Positions 1-6,056 of a stretch of DNA of 8,425 nt are shown piece after piece. The translations under genes and the position numbers were made by a program. Source of the DNA: a bacterium. Lineage in GTDB: Archaea > Thermoproteota > Nitrososphaeria > Nitrososphaerales > Nitrososphaeraceae. The stretch lies in assembly GCA_014381105.1 (NCBI GenBank), contig JACMIO010000055.1:1-8425 (forward strand), given 5' to 3'. Position 1 is the first letter of the stretch; each line of letters starts with the position of its first letter. The notes below the pieces were generated by a model, which saw only the letters and a list, made by a program, of their open reading frames with translations, searched no databases and had not been told where the DNA came from.

Positions 1-113
1 GGAAAGTAAGGTATTGGTAGAAAGAACAATATACTGATGATAAAGCTCACTAATAAAATACCAAGATACCCAAAGTAATCGTATAACAATACTAGCTCAT
101 CAAGAGTGATCAA
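1..113 (-). CDS. N-terminus of VTT/DedA-like (YqaA-type) membrane protein, partial
   Basis: Read on the minus strand from a TTG at 113, 37 codons remain open to the window edge; the C-terminal part lies outside. The peptide has a short polar start (MITLDELVLLYDYFGYLG), then a strongly hydrophobic stretch that ends in FFLPIPYF. A Gly-Tyr-Leu-Gly followed by a membrane helix and a Leu-Pro-Ile-Pro motif is typical of the first re-entrant/TM segment of SNARE-associated (VTT, DedA/YqaA) membrane proteins, which act in membrane or lipid homeostasis. The start is supported by an in-frame TAA a few codons upstream and by a TATA-like box about 29 nt before the TTG, consistent with a nearly leaderless transcript. 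Family assignment rests only on this N-terminal fragment; another polytopic membrane protein cannot be excluded. Confidence 0.6.
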   Translation of the reverse strand, partial: MITLDELVLLYDYFGYLGILLVSFIISILFFLPIPYF

Positions 114-136
114 GACAGGTAGATTAAGTTAAAATA

Positions 137-147
137 ATATATTAAAA
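137..147 (-). promoter_or_regulatory. TATA-like box of the left-edge membrane protein gene
   Basis: On the minus strand this reads TTTTAATATAT, centred about 29 nt before the TTG at 113. That spacing places transcription initiation at or within a few bases of the start codon, as in archaeal leaderless genes. It is inferred from position and composition only. Confidence 0.45.
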
Positions 148-274
148 TGTTATAAAATTTGAATCAATTTTGCGATATAAAACAAATTAAATAGTATTTG
201 AAAAGTTACGCCTAATCAAAAACCTGCCAAGCCATTGATTTGAATAAAAATTTTCATTGAAGAATCATAGAAAA

Positions 275-284
275 TTGTATATAG
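275..284 (+). promoter_or_regulatory. TATA-like box upstream of the 316 gene
   Basis: TTGTATATAG lies about 37 nt before the TTG at 316. With initiation about 26 nt downstream of the box centre, the mRNA would carry a leader of roughly 10 nt. No Shine-Dalgarno sequence is visible. Confidence 0.35.
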
Positions 285-315
285 AATAATCATCCACTTA
301 TTGCTGATATAAGAC

Positions 316-714
316 TTGTTCTTTGACGCAATATCTGAAGTATTATTTCAGGAAATACCAAAGGCACCTATTGTCAGATCTCAAGTATTACTGAATATAG
401 ATCGATTTGAAATAGGACAGAGCTATGTAACAGCCAAAATACAAAACAGATATGCGGAAAACGTCACGGTAAACATTCAGGGAGGTCGACCTGGCATAGA
501 ACTTCAAGAGAGTCTTTTTAAAGTAAAAAACCCTGAAAATCAAATCCCTTTACAATTTGCGTATCTAAAGGCAAATCTAATCGAGACAGGAAAAATATTT
601 GTGAGAAAGCTTCCAGTTGTTGGCTTACGAGATTGGTTATTAATTTACGAGGATACGTTAGTTGAGCTATCGGTAAAAGATGCTTATGACGAGTTGGAAA
701 TTGTAGTTATTTAA
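316..714 (+). CDS. Orphan 132-aa protein of unknown function
   Basis: The frame opens with TTG directly behind an in-frame TAA (310-312), so no longer N-terminus is possible in this frame. I do not recognise the family. The protein has no signal peptide, membrane helix or Cys cluster. Its composition alternates short hydrophobic strands (SQVLLNIDRF, SYVTAKIQNRY, NVTVNIQGG, KIFVRKLPVVG, TLVELSV) with polar turns, which suggests an all-beta, sandwich-like soluble domain after a short N-terminal helix. The C-terminus is acidic then hydrophobic (DELEIVVI). A TATA-like TTGTATATAG at 275-284 would give a leader of about 10 nt. The lack of an ATG start leaves open that this is a remnant of a larger gene, but the frame is intact and its composition is protein-like. 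Confidence 0.6.
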   Translation: MFFDAISEVLFQEIPKAPIVRSQVLLNIDRFEIGQSYVTAKIQNRYAENVTVNIQGGRPGIELQESLFKVKNPENQIPLQFAYLKANLIETGKIFVRKLPVVGLRDWLLIYEDTLVELSVKDAYDELEIVVI

Positions 715-855
715 GGAAGACGTAACAACGACATTGAATCATATTGAGTAAATTGGTTATGAATTCAATAGCATATATGATCTGAAGTTATTATAAAGGA
801 ACAAAATAAAATATTTTCAAAAGCTTGATACTTCAAATAGTATTAATCAAAACTT

Positions 856-862
856 AAAAAAA
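856..862 (-). terminator. T-tract behind the 48-aa Cys-rich gene
   Basis: Seven consecutive T residues on the minus strand begin 4 nt after the TAA of the 867-1013 gene. Short T-tracts are the usual intrinsic termination signal in archaea. No hairpin is needed and none is seen. Confidence 0.4.
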
Positions 863-866
863 GTGG

Positions 867-1013
867 TTAGTGACCACCACAGCCACAACTATGTTCTTCT
901 CCATGATTATGAGCACTTGCATTTTCAGAACATGTAGGACAAAGGGGACTATTATTTTCAGACATGAATGTAATCCCGCAGGAACTACACTTTAGTTTTT
1001 GAATTCCTTCCAT
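867..1013 (-). CDS. 48-aa zinc-ribbon peptide with CGCGGH C-terminus
   Basis: This minus-strand frame is too short for many gene finders but has the hallmarks of a real gene. It starts with ATG at 1013 and stops with TAA. It has a zinc-ribbon pattern, C9-x2-C12 (KCSSCG) and C25-x2-C28 (CPTC), spaced by 12 residues. A His-rich tail follows (H35, H37, H41), ending in SCGCGGH with C43, C45 and H48. The ribbon is expected to bind one zinc ion; the Cys/His tail could bind a second metal such as Zn, Ni or Cu. It has no membrane segment, so it should be cytosolic. A TATA-like TTAATTATAG on the minus strand (1033-1042) is centred about 25 nt before the ATG, consistent with a leaderless mRNA, and a T-tract follows the stop. 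It is divergent from the cupredoxin-cyclase. Its function is unknown; a metal chaperone, buffer or regulatory role is a guess. Confidence 0.75.
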   Translation of the reverse strand: MEGIQKLKCSSCGITFMSENNSPLCPTCSENASAHNHGEEHSCGCGGH

Positions 1014-1032
1014 AAATTGTAAAGGCCCGATA

Positions 1033-1042
1033 CTATAATTAA
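1033..1042 (-). promoter_or_regulatory. TATA-like box of the 48-aa Cys-rich gene
   Basis: Minus-strand TTAATTATAG is centred about 25 nt before the ATG at 1013, the spacing expected for a leaderless archaeal transcript. Confidence 0.35.
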
Positions 1043-1166
1043 TGTCTTTCTTGAAATACAGATCTTCTTGTACATCTGAACATTGTATTAGTATTAATGT
1101 CTAGTTTACGTTTTTAATAAAATGAACGTCTGAAACCAAATTAGGGTAAAAAGAACGAACGTAAGG

Positions 1167-1173
1167 TTATATT
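1167..1173 (+). promoter_or_regulatory. TATA-like box setting a leaderless TTG start of the cyclase
   Basis: TTATATT is centred 27 nt before the TTG at 1197, so transcription should begin essentially at the start codon. This supports TTG 1197 as the real start although no Shine-Dalgarno precedes it. Confidence 0.5.
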
Positions 1174-1196
1174 CCCTGTCAATTATTTAGAATTGA

Positions 1197-2255
1197 TTGA
1201 AACAATTTGTAGTTATTCCTAAATTCAAAGAGAATACTAAAGAAATAACGTACTTTGAGCCTAGGATTGTCAAGATTGTCAAAGGTGAATCAATAACTTG
1301 GATCAATCGAGATACAAAGGTACATAACTTGACTTCAGGGGATGCGAATTCCACTTTGCCAAGTCCTTTCTTTCAAACTGGAAGCATGCTGCCGGGGGAA
1401 TCTACAACTGTTAAGATCGATAGTAATCAACAAAGTATACCATATTACTGCACTATGCATCCCTCTGAAAGAGGCGTGATTGGGATGTTACCCAAACCCG
1501 AGGACCAGATGACAGAAGATGAGAAGGCTAGATTTCTAGACGACTTAAACTTGTCAATATCGGACAATGCAAATCAAAAAATATTAACTCGTCTTCAAAG
1601 ACAACTGGACCCAGCAATTATTGAATATCTGAGTGACCCTCACGCAGCCCTAATCCAGAATAGAGTAATGACCATTGTTTTTTGGGATATCAGTAATTTT
1701 TCAAAATTGACTGAAATCTTTAAAGACCATCCTGAGCTCATTGCGGTATTTCTCAATGAATATCTTGGCGTAGCAGTTCCAATTATACACGAATATGGCG
1801 GAATAATTGATAAATTCATTGGGGATGGCATAATGGCATATTTTGGATTCAAGGAAACGGATGATGACGGTTCAATTGGTGCATCGAATGCGATTATCGC
1901 AGCTCTAAAAATCAAGAAGGCATTCCAATTTTTTAAAAAAAATTGGTTGGATATTTGGAGTACGGTTACTAATTTTGATACAAATATAGATATAAAATGC
2001 GGGATTAATACCGGCTCTGTCTTAGTTGGACTCATGGGGAGTCAAGAAAGGGACCAGTTTACAGTGATAGGAACTCATGTGAATTTGGCAAGCAGGATGG
2101 AAGGGATAGCTGAGACCGATCAAATCGTTATATCCCAATATACAAAGGAAAAGGTTTTACAAAAATTCAACATGGAAACTATTCAAATAAAAGAAGAAAA
2201 AATAAAAGCTTTTGAAGACATTACTGAATATTACGTAGTGATAGGTCAGAACTAG
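1197..2255 (+). CDS. Cupredoxin-class III adenylate cyclase fusion
   Basis: Residues 1-100 form a cupredoxin (plastocyanin/amicyanin-like) domain. The WINRDTKVHNLTSGD segment supplies H43, and YYCTMHPSERG supplies C85 and H88 of a type-1 copper site; the axial position looks altered (E91, or distant M97). A short acidic linker (101-150) leads to a class III nucleotidyl cyclase domain, about 155-320. The metal-binding aspartates are D164 (FWDISNF) and D210 (KFIGDG). K206 is the base-contacting Lys. T289 (QFTVIG) stands where the adenine-specifying Asp usually is, as in bicarbonate-responsive class IIIb cyclases. N296 and R300 (VNLASR) are the transition-state residues. All catalytic residues are present, so a homodimer making cAMP from ATP is predicted. 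There is no signal peptide or TM helix, and TGA directly before the TTG start rules out an N-terminal extension, so the copper domain should be cytosolic. A copper- or redox-gated cyclase is inferred. Confidence 0.88.
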   Translation: MKQFVVIPKFKENTKEITYFEPRIVKIVKGESITWINRDTKVHNLTSGDANSTLPSPFFQTGSMLPGESTTVKIDSNQQSIPYYCTMHPSERGVIGMLPKPEDQMTEDEKARFLDDLNLSISDNANQKILTRLQRQLDPAIIEYLSDPHAALIQNRVMTIVFWDISNFSKLTEIFKDHPELIAVFLNEYLGVAVPIIHEYGGIIDKFIGDGIMAYFGFKETDDDGSIGASNAIIAALKIKKAFQFFKKNWLDIWSTVTNFDTNIDIKCGINTGSVLVGLMGSQERDQFTVIGTHVNLASRMEGIAETDQIVISQYTKEKVLQKFNMETIQIKEEKIKAFEDITEYYVVIGQN

Positions 2256-2329
2256 AGTTTCTTGACAATAGAACGTATAAACAGTCCTTATTTACAAACA
2301 ATACAACTTCCGAGAAATGTAATCATCTT

Positions 2330-3484
2330 ATGAAGCCACATAAAATCGCAACTCTTTCATTAATGCTTGCAAGAGTAGTATATACAATCAATTGGTTTAA
2401 CATTGCTTCTATCTTCTACCTAGTCGCTTCCGATTTTAAAGAAGATATCGCCATGCTTGGAATAATAAGTGCTAGCTTTCTTATCGGTGTAGGTCTGTTC
2501 CAGGTACCTGCAGGAATCATTGCTGCAAAGTATGGTCCTAGAAAGATTGCCATATATGGAATCATAATTGCCTCATCTGCAGCTTTAGTAACTGGATTAG
2601 CTAGTAATACTTCGCAAATCACTCTGTTGAGATTCATAATTGGTTTAGGAATGGCATGTTTCTTTGGACCAAGTGTTATCCTAGTTTCGAAATATTTAGG
2701 AAAGGAATCAGAAGGACTGGGAATTGGATTACTAAATTCAGCCCATGCCTTGGGCGGAATTATTGGATTATTTGGCTGGGTGATATTGGCTGAACACTTT
2801 GGTTGGAGAGCGACACTTATTTTGAGTGGCGGGTTGGGAATATCAACTGCCATTATTCTAAGCAGTGCATTACTAAGGGATGTCGATGAAATAAGGAATG
2901 AGTTTAAGATTAAGGTATCTCATGTTTTTAGTACCTTATTTAACAAATCATTGATAGTCCTTGGAATCACATTGCTAGGATTTCAGGCGGGATCGAGTAT
3001 GATTTTGACTTTTAGTGTATTCTACTTTGTAGATCATTTAAAGATTAATCCAATTGATGCCGGGTTAATAGGAAGCCTAAGTCTAATAGTCGCGCTTGTC
3101 TCATCTCCATTTTTTGGAAAACTCTACGACAAGATTGGTAATGCAAGGATATTACTGTTGATTTCAGGTATCATTAGTGCGGCCAGTCTGGTAGGTTTTG
3201 CTACCGATTCACTATATGTTATTACGGCATCGATCCTTATAGCAGGATTTTTCTTATCGGCAGGTTTTGTAATAGTATATGCAAAAGCAAAAGAAATCAA
3301 CAAGGCACAACCTCAGTATCAGACCCTTGCCGTAAGTTTCGTAAATGGTGTTTCGTTATTCGGGGTCTTCTGGGTCCCGGTCTTATTTTCCAGTATAGTA
3401 AGCGGCTTGGGGTATGAGATAGCTTGGTTGTTAGGAGCCTTGGTTATTATTTTACTGATACTTCCAGTAGTTAGGTTAAAATGA
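2330..3484 (+). CDS. MFS permease, 12-TM
   Basis: This 384-residue protein has about twelve hydrophobic segments in two halves, separated by a polar loop near residues 183-205. It fits a major facilitator superfamily transporter of normal length. The loop between TM2 and TM3 carries motif A (GIIAAKYGPRK, 62-72), and the second half has the related GKLYDKIGNAR (263-273). HFGWRATLILSGG (156-168) matches the Gly-Trp-Arg segment common before TM6. It should act in the cytoplasmic membrane as a secondary transporter. The substrate cannot be read from sequence; anion/organic-acid and drug-efflux clades look similar at this level. The ATG at 2330 lies 74 nt behind the cyclase stop, so co-transcription is possible, but a TATA-like TTATTTAC (2288-2295) could drive it independently. 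Confidence 0.85.
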   Translation: MKPHKIATLSLMLARVVYTINWFNIASIFYLVASDFKEDIAMLGIISASFLIGVGLFQVPAGIIAAKYGPRKIAIYGIIIASSAALVTGLASNTSQITLLRFIIGLGMACFFGPSVILVSKYLGKESEGLGIGLLNSAHALGGIIGLFGWVILAEHFGWRATLILSGGLGISTAIILSSALLRDVDEIRNEFKIKVSHVFSTLFNKSLIVLGITLLGFQAGSSMILTFSVFYFVDHLKINPIDAGLIGSLSLIVALVSSPFFGKLYDKIGNARILLLISGIISAASLVGFATDSLYVITASILIAGFFLSAGFVIVYAKAKEINKAQPQYQTLAVSFVNGVSLFGVFWVPVLFSSIVSGLGYEIAWLLGALVIILLILPVVRLK

Positions 3485-3557
3485 ATAAATTATTCTGGTA
3501 TCAAGATCAAATATTCTAAACTATCAGTTAATTAAAATCGATTCTGCATATTATACT

Positions 3558-3567
3558 GTTAATATAT
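3558..3567 (+). promoter_or_regulatory. TATA-like box of the secreted-protein gene
   Basis: GTTAATATAT lies about 60 nt before the ATG at 3622. Initiation about 26 nt downstream would leave a leader of about 30 nt, which fits with this gene, unlike its neighbours, carrying a Shine-Dalgarno. Confidence 0.4.
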
Positions 3568-3612
3568 GTCGAGTTTGAATTAAATGCTCAAATGATATTC
3601 TATGAGTAAAAT

Positions 3613-3617
3613 GGTGA
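3613..3617 (+). promoter_or_regulatory. Shine-Dalgarno GGTGA before ATG 3622
   Basis: GGTGA, complementary to the conserved archaeal 16S 3' end, sits 4 nt before the ATG at 3622 and fixes this start over the out-of-frame ATG at 3611. It is the clearest Shine-Dalgarno I found in the window. Confidence 0.5.
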
Positions 3618-3621
3618 ATAT

Positions 3622-4077
3622 ATGAACTGGAATAATAAAACTGGAAATTATCGGTATATTGTCCTATTTATTGTGGTCGGCGTATTTGTCCTTCCGACTT
3701 TACAGCAATCGGCATTTTCGAACCATGGCAAGGAAATAGCTCTAAAATTAAATGATGCCCAATTTTATTTACCACTGGGCAAGAACGTCCAGGTGATCAA
3801 GTTAACTACCACATATTCGGTTACCGATCCTGCCACGGTAGATAAACAAATCAGTGGAACGATGAAAATTTATACAGCCAATGGAACTTTAATGAAAACG
3901 ACGTCAATTCCAAATGGATTCAAAGCTGATAAGAATGGTTTTCAGCAATTTGTTACCAGTTTACAAAATAGTACTATTCAATCCATTACTACCGTTGTAT
4001 TATTTACTGATTTGAACAAGACTGCTGCACTATCTAATTCCATTACAAACAATCTAGTTCTAAATAAAACACAATAA
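3622..4077 (+). CDS. Small secreted protein, probable glycoprotein
   Basis: The 151-residue product begins with a polar N-terminus (MNWNNKTGNYRY) and a hydrophobic core (IVLFIVVGVFVLP, 13-25), followed by a possible cleavage region near AFS (31-33). It is therefore predicted to be exported or anchored by one N-terminal helix. The rest is a compact, beta-rich domain of about 115 residues with no cysteines. Four N-glycosylation sequons lie after the signal (N87 NGT, N116 NST, N132 NKT, N148 NKT), which fits archaeal surface glycosylation. The segments IYTANGTLMKTTSIPNGF and VVLFTDLNKTAALSN resemble small extracellular domains seen repeatedly in soil thaumarchaea; that resemblance is from memory and unverified. 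The start is fixed by GGTGA 4 nt upstream. Function is unknown. Confidence 0.72.
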   Translation: MNWNNKTGNYRYIVLFIVVGVFVLPTLQQSAFSNHGKEIALKLNDAQFYLPLGKNVQVIKLTTTYSVTDPATVDKQISGTMKIYTANGTLMKTTSIPNGFKADKNGFQQFVTSLQNSTIQSITTVVLFTDLNKTAALSNSITNNLVLNKTQ

Positions 4078-4169
4078 TATTCCTCGCAGACTTCCATCAT
4101 TCAAACATTCGTAATGATAAGAGAAAAACATCATTCTGTTCTATCGAGACCCTTGATAATTAGGAGTAC

Positions 4170-4177
4170 TTAAATAA
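4170..4177 (+). promoter_or_regulatory. TATA-like box of the thiamine-binding protein gene
   Basis: TTAAATAA is centred about 28 nt before the ATG at 4202. The mRNA should start within a few bases of the ATG, i.e. be leaderless. Confidence 0.5.
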
Positions 4178-4201
4178 TTTTTCTTAGAATAAAGTTATAG
4201 A

Positions 4202-4504
4202 ATGATTACCGCAGAGATAAGTCTCGTTCCTGTGGGCTCTCGTTCAGGAACAAGCATGAGTAAGGAAATAGCACTAGCTTTTGACGCAATTAGTGGAATC
4301 AAAGATCTGAGAGCAACCCTTACTCCACTTGGAACTCAGATTCAATCAAATAGTATGGTGGACATTCTGAATGCAATAAATATTGCACATGAGGCGGTTA
4401 AATCGTCTGGAATAAAGAGAATAATCTCAATTGTGCATATTGATGAAAGATTGAATAAAGAACAAAATCTTGATCAAAAGTTGATTCTGTCATCAACAAA
4501 TTGA
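4202..4504 (+). CDS. MTH1187-family thiamine-binding protein (UPF0045)
   Basis: This 100-residue protein matches the MTH1187/YkoF-like ferredoxin-fold family along its length. It has an N-terminal strand ITAEISLVPVG, a Gly/Ser turn SGTSMS (15-20), the PLGTQIQ segment (42-48; the family usually has Pro-x-Gly-Thr-x-Ile-Glu), a helix DILNAINIAHEAV, and the strand-turn IISIVHIDERLNK (74-86), corresponding to the family's Ile-Asp-Asp-Arg-x-Asp-Lys. Length is normal. Members are small oligomers that bind thiamine-like ligands in the cytosol; the exact physiological role is uncertain. Q48 replaces the common Glu and N85 the common Asp, so ligand preference may differ. A TATA-like box about 28 nt upstream makes a leaderless single-gene transcript likely. 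Its 3' end converges with the Cys/His-rich gene on the other strand. Confidence 0.85.
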   Translation: MITAEISLVPVGSRSGTSMSKEIALAFDAISGIKDLRATLTPLGTQIQSNSMVDILNAINIAHEAVKSSGIKRIISIVHIDERLNKEQNLDQKLILSSTN

Positions 4505-4582
4505 AGTGACAGCTTCATACTTGCTTCACAACATAGCCTGATTAACTGTTGGCTTGTTCTTTGATTTAGAGATGAATTGTAC

Positions 4583-4780
4583 TTAAGCAGTTGTGGAAAG
4601 TCTTATTCCAATGGCCTTATTACTTGGGTGAGAGCACCTACAGATACGACTTGCTGGATAATGTTCTGAAAGCTTGTGGCGACATGTTCGATAATCACAA
4701 ATTGGCTCTTCAGCATCACCCACTACATTTACAAAATGATCAGAATAGCCAAACATACTACAGGTACTACAACATAACAT
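4583..4780 (-). CDS. 65-aa Cys/His-rich putative zinc-binding protein
   Basis: This minus-strand frame starts with ATG at 4780 and ends with TAA. It is rich in spaced metal ligands: C4-x2-C7 near the start, then C28-x4-C33-x-H35-x4-H40 (CDYRTCRHKLSEH) and C47-x-C49-x-H51 (ICRCSHP), followed by SNKAIGI. Such regular Cys/His spacing is unlikely by chance and suggests one or two zinc sites in a small cytosolic protein. The opposite-strand frame over the same bases (4591-4782) lacks any such order and is taken as its shadow. A weak TATA-like ATTTATTG on the minus strand (4810-4817) lies about 33 nt upstream. It converges tail-to-tail with the thiamine-binding protein gene, 78 bp apart. I do not recognise a named family; function is unknown. 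Confidence 0.65.
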   Translation of the reverse strand: MLCCSTCSMFGYSDHFVNVVGDAEEPICDYRTCRHKLSEHYPASRICRCSHPSNKAIGIRLSTTA

Positions 4781-5071
4781 AATACCATTTCCAGAGTCCT
4801 TTTTTGGTCAATAAATCATTTGTTTAATTACCATTCATGGATATTATTTTCCACCACCTTGGTGTTCCTTTTCTTACAAACTATTATAGATTGTCAAACA
4901 TCCTTTTGCAATAGTATCAGTATTTTGATAACTGTAATGGTTGTTTACTAGATATCATTAGGTTAATTTTGGTCTTTTTTGACGAAGGCTGATGACAAAA
5001 TATCAAGATATTGTAAAATGAAGAATTGCAAACCGAATCAAATTTAAGTCCAAAGAAATAAGAAGAATTGA
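4781..5071. other. Intergenic region between divergent small genes
   Basis: About 290 bp separate the minus-strand Cys/His-rich gene from the plus-strand VOC gene. The region is AT-rich with several T-runs (4800-4805, 4974-4980). I see no convincing open frame on either strand and no RNA gene. It should contain both promoters. Confidence 0.5.
5041..5048 (+). promoter_or_regulatory. TATA-like box of the VOC gene
   Basis: AATTTAAG is centred 27 nt before the ATG at 5072, consistent with a leaderless mRNA. No Shine-Dalgarno is evident. Confidence 0.45.
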
Positions 5072-5485
5072 ATGTTCAAACGACTGGGCGCTGTTATTCT
5101 TTTAGTTGAGGATTTACAAAAAAGTATAGACTTCTACAGGGATACTCTTGAACTTAAAATAAAAAACCAGTCGCCAGATTGGGTTGAATTTCAAAATGAA
5201 GCTCAAGGTGCTGTATTAGCATTACATCCTGCGCGCATCAAACAGAAAGGATCTTCAAATATGCTAGTAGGATTCAACGTCAGTAACTTGGAATCTGTTT
5301 GTAAAAAGCTCGAAGAAAAAGGGGTCAAATTCCATAAGAGGATTACCGAGGAATCTTTCGGAAAACATGCAATTATTGAGGACCCGGAGGGTCATCTAAT
5401 ATCAATTGTAGAAATTCCACCAAAAGATGAATTGGGTCAAATTCCATATTATCATGGATTTGCTCCCGTAGAAGGCTTGATGTAA
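5072..5485 (+). CDS. VOC (glyoxalase/bleomycin-resistance fold) protein
   Basis: The 137-residue protein has the two beta-alpha-beta-beta-beta modules of the vicinal oxygen chelate superfamily. The first opens AVILLVEDLQKSIDFYRDTL (7-26) and continues through DWVEFQNE to VLALHP. The second opens NMLVGFNVSNLESVCKKLEEKG (63-84) and ends HAIIEDPEGHLISIVE (99-114), the classic Asp-Pro-x-Gly signature. Length is typical of single-domain VOC proteins, which dimerise in the cytosol. Of the four usual metal ligands, E114 is present and H52 lies near the second position, but the first is A7 and the third is L65, so a glyoxalase I-type metal site is incomplete. It may be an atypical dioxygenase, isomerase or ligand-binding protein; no substrate can be named. 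The T-run TTTTT at 5494-5498 may end the transcript. Confidence 0.85.
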   Translation: MFKRLGAVILLVEDLQKSIDFYRDTLELKIKNQSPDWVEFQNEAQGAVLALHPARIKQKGSSNMLVGFNVSNLESVCKKLEEKGVKFHKRITEESFGKHAIIEDPEGHLISIVEIPPKDELGQIPYYHGFAPVEGLM

Positions 5486-5712
5486 TGTTATAATTTTTAG
5501 CAACATTTACCAAGTTACTTAAGCTTTTTAAAGGATTTGATTTTCTAGATGAAACCTATAAGAGGAACTGGATGTTTGAAACCATTAAAAGGAAAAAGTA
5601 ATCTGATATCATATTAGATAGAAATGTATTTTATTTGGAGTATGTTTTGTAAGATTCCAAGATACAAGATAATACTTCAAGTCCTAGTCTTAAAAAGCCC
5701 AAACAATTATGA

Positions 5713-5726
5713 TATAATAATAATAA
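5713..5726 (+). promoter_or_regulatory. TATA-like region of the 5750 operon
   Basis: TATAATAATAATAA lies 24-37 nt before the ATG at 5750. It would give a leaderless or very short-leader transcript covering the two following genes. Confidence 0.35.
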
Positions 5727-5749
5727 GTTTGTTGTATTATTACAGTTAG

Positions 5750-6043
5750 ATGAGCGAATTTGCCTTTTTTCGATTCAAAAGCGCTAACATGCTTACTGAT
5801 GATGAAGAAAGAGATAGAGAAGAGATTATTAGACTAACAGAGCAGGTTCTTGATTTAAAAGGCATAGAATGTGATGCTAAAATCGCCAAGATCTCCGAGG
5901 ATCAACTGAGGGAGATACTTGAAGAAGTGAGAAGACTGCGAAGGAAAAAGAAAAAGACTTACTTTGATTCAACTGATATTAATATAAATGAACAAGACAA
6001 AGATATTGAAAATGATGAGGGAGAAAGTCCTTACATTAGGTAG
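5750..6043 (+). CDS. Highly charged helical protein, unknown function
   Basis: This 97-residue product has no recognised domain. After a short aromatic N-terminus (MSEFAFFRFKSAN) comes a long, charged, helix-prone segment (about 15-70) with heptad-like leucines and isoleucines (IIRLTEQVLDLKG, EDQLREILEEVRRLRRKKKK), then an acidic, probably disordered tail (about 74-97). It looks like a cytosolic coiled-coil adaptor or nucleic-acid-contacting protein; the RRLRRKKKK cluster is strongly basic. ATG at 5750 is taken as start; a second ATG (codon 14) is a possible alternative. The next gene begins 13 nt after the stop on the same strand, so the two are probably co-transcribed and may work together. 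Confidence 0.65.
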   Translation: MSEFAFFRFKSANMLTDDEERDREEIIRLTEQVLDLKGIECDAKIAKISEDQLREILEEVRRLRRKKKKTYFDSTDININEQDKDIENDEGESPYIR

Positions 6044-6056
6044 AAGATGACTTAAA

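Noticed and set aside
1640..2035. 131-codon open frame on the minus strand
   Set aside because: It lies wholly inside the cyclase domain, whose catalytic motifs are unmistakable on the plus strand; the antisense product shows no domain.
2416..2853. 145-codon open frame on the minus strand
   Set aside because: It is antisense to the MFS permease; its Pro/Ala/Ile-rich product is the usual shadow of membrane-helix codons.
4591..4782. 63-codon plus-strand frame starting with TTG
   Set aside because: It overlaps the ordered Cys/His-rich minus-strand gene almost exactly and has no motif or good start signal.
4981..5040. Possible box C/D sRNA around CTGATGA at 4988
   Set aside because: A box C-like TGATGA is present but no properly spaced CTGA box D or internal C'/D' boxes follow.
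5549..5617. 22-codon plus-strand frame after the VOC gene
   Set aside because: It is very short, with a basic peptide lacking motifs and no correctly spaced promoter.
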